Origin: an uncultured Lentisphaeria bacterium
GTDB taxonomy: Bacteria; Verrucomicrobiota; Lentisphaeria; Oligosphaerales; Oligosphaeraceae
Length of the DNA stretch: 7,472 bases
NCBI GenBank assembly: GCA_934661755.1
Contig: CAKUJM010000070.1
Span: forward strand, 1-7,472
Direction of reading: 5' to 3'
Below the pieces are notes generated by a model. It worked only from the letters and a program-made list of their open reading frames with translations. It searched no databases and was not told where the DNA came from. The position numbers and the translations under genes were made by a program. Of the stretch, positions 7,060 through 7,472 are shown piece after piece. The first letter of the stretch is position 1. Each line of letters begins with the position of its first letter.

Positions 7060-7093
7060 AATATTATGGCGAATATGGCGACTGCAATATTAT
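7060..7093. repeat. Short iterated motifs in the epimerase upstream region
   Basis: TATGGCGA occurs at 7065-7072 and 7074-7081, a 9-bp period. These copies are flanked by two direct copies of AATATTAT at 7060-7067 and 7086-7093, 26 bp apart. The arrangement overlaps the candidate promoter spacer and looks like a possible regulator-binding site. No regulator gene is in the window to support this. Confidence 0.4.
7061..7087 (-). promoter_or_regulatory. Candidate sigma-70-like promoter for the epimerase gene
   Basis: On the minus strand TTGCAG (7087-7082) could serve as -35 and TAATAT (7066-7061) as -10. They are separated by 15 bases, shorter than the usual 17. The region is strikingly AT-rich for this genome and lies 72 bases upstream of ATG 6989. 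The spacer is made almost entirely of the TCGCCATA tandem repeat described separately. The short spacer keeps confidence low. Confidence 0.35.
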
Positions 7094-7208
7094 TTTTCGG
7101 CTGATTTGTTGCACTTTTCGATTATTATGCCCGATCAAACGGAGGATGGAGATACACACCCATGGACCGTAGGAGACGACCGCGCTCACGTTTCCACGAC
7201 AAGAAAAG

Positions 7209-7240
7209 CCTCCCCTGCAAGGGGAGGTGGCGCGACAGCG
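7209..7240. repeat. Palindromic core 1 (partial)
   Basis: CCTCCCCTGCAAGGGGAGG at 7209-7227 is a hairpin with an 8-bp stem and a GCA loop, followed by TGGCGCGACAGCG. The core stops after 32 bases, lacking the CCGGAGGGGTTG end of the other two, and is joined by CTCCATCAG to core 2. Confidence 0.75.
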
Positions 7241-7249
7241 CTCCATCAG

Positions 7250-7293
7250 CCTCCCCTGCAAGGGGAGGTGGCGCGACAGCGCCGGAGGGGTTG
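7250..7293. repeat. Palindromic core 2 (complete, 44 bp)
   Basis: The 8-bp hairpin at 7250-7268 is followed by a second hairpin, GGCGC-GACA-GCGCC (7270-7283), then GGAGGGGTTG. The last G-rich block (7284-7290) could also pair with the leading CCTCCCC, allowing an alternative cloverleaf-like fold. Similar short palindromes built on CCTCCCC...GGGGAGG are dispersed in many unrelated bacterial genomes. Confidence 0.75.
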
Positions 7294-7330
7294 TCGCCGG
7301 TCATGACGTGCCGTTGTGCCTGGCCGTAAA

Positions 7331-7444
7331 ACGACCGCGCTCACGTTTTCACGACAAGAAAAGCCTCCCCTGCAAGGGGAGGTGGCGCGATAGCGCCGGA
7401 GGGGTTGGCGCCGGTCATGACGTGCCGTTGTGCCTGGCCGTAAA
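7331..7444. repeat. Tandem repeat unit B (114 bp)
   Basis: Nearly identical to unit A without the 41-bp duplication. Visible differences are GATAGC for GACAGC in the core and GGTTGGCGCC for GGTTGTCGCC after it. Such near-identity suggests recent duplication. Short open frames across it are by-products of the repeat. Confidence 0.88.
7364..7407. repeat. Palindromic core 3 (complete, 44 bp)
   Basis: Same two-hairpin layout as core 2. The only change in the core is GATA in the second loop in place of GACA, which leaves both stems intact. A single variant cannot show selection on structure, but the loop is where change would be tolerated. Confidence 0.75.
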
Positions 7445-7472
7445 ACGACCGCGCTCACGTTTTCACGACAAG
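7445..7472. repeat. Tandem repeat unit C, cut by the window edge
   Basis: The last 28 bases match the first 28 bases of unit B exactly, from ACGACCGCGC to ACGACAAG. The array therefore continues beyond the right edge for an unknown number of units. Confidence 0.85.

Larger units (their letters stand above)
7176..7330. repeat. Tandem repeat unit A (155 bp, enlarged copy)
   Basis: The unit starts ACGACCGCGCTCACG, continues through ACGACAAGAAAAG into a palindromic core, then the tail CGCCGGTCATGACGTGCCG, and ends TGGCCGTAAA. Against unit B it is 41 bp longer. The extra bases are a second copy of the first 32 bases of the core joined by CTCCATCAG. There is also a single-base difference near the start (TTTCC against TTTTC). 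It has no protein-coding potential. Confidence 0.85.

Noticed and set aside
7162..7330. Small plus-strand frame from ATG 7162 through the repeat array
   Set aside because: It is made mostly of repeat-unit translation, with the GGAGG 16 bases away from its start. No protein-like character.
7176..7472. CRISPR array
   Set aside because: The period is 114-155 bp with near-identical whole units and no unique spacers between short repeats; no cas genes.
7176..7472. Integron attC cassette array
   Set aside because: There are no cassette genes between units and no recognisable integrase core sites; the units are direct head-to-tail copies.

Overview
The window is GC-rich DNA from a diderm (Gram-negative-type) bacterium. 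An apolipoprotein N-acyltransferase and a DsbD-type thiol reductase imply an outer membrane or periplasm. The minus-strand epimerase-like protein closely resembles, from memory, proteins common in Lentisphaerae/Victivallales-type gut bacteria. That taxonomic placement is an inference and was not tested by any search.

Left to right: bases 1-200 are a non-coding leader with a repeated decamer and a GC-rich hairpin. A tight plus-strand cluster follows: lnt (201-1916), a TrkH/KtrB-family K+ transporter gene (1918-4119, 1 base after lnt) and a dsbD-like gene (4136-5755, 16 bases after trkH). The spacings imply one transcript. All three products sit in the inner membrane: lipoprotein maturation, K+ uptake, and export of reducing power to the periplasm. 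The transporter carries an unusually long polytopic N-terminal extension of about 290 residues before an intact four-loop TrkH core.

On the minus strand an NAD-dependent epimerase/dehydratase-like SDR gene (5925-6989) is read towards dsbD. Its TGA stop overlaps the ATG of a further minus-strand reading frame (ATGA). That frame looks like the first ~40-60 codons of a zinc-type/MDR dehydrogenase, then breaks by frameshift and stops. The dsbD product also ends about 20 residues early, in low-complexity sequence, within a few tens of bases of the same place. The simplest reading is a deletion, or an assembly misjoin, between the two convergent genes that removed the 3' end of both.

Bases 6990-7175 hold the epimerase ribosome site, a leader hairpin and an AT-rich stretch with a candidate minus-strand promoter overlapping a short tandem repeat. 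Bases 7176-7472 contain no gene. They are a tandem array of a ~114-bp unit carrying palindromic cores, with one copy enlarged by an exact 41-bp partial duplication, and the array runs off the right edge. I see no phage, CRISPR, transposase or RNA gene.
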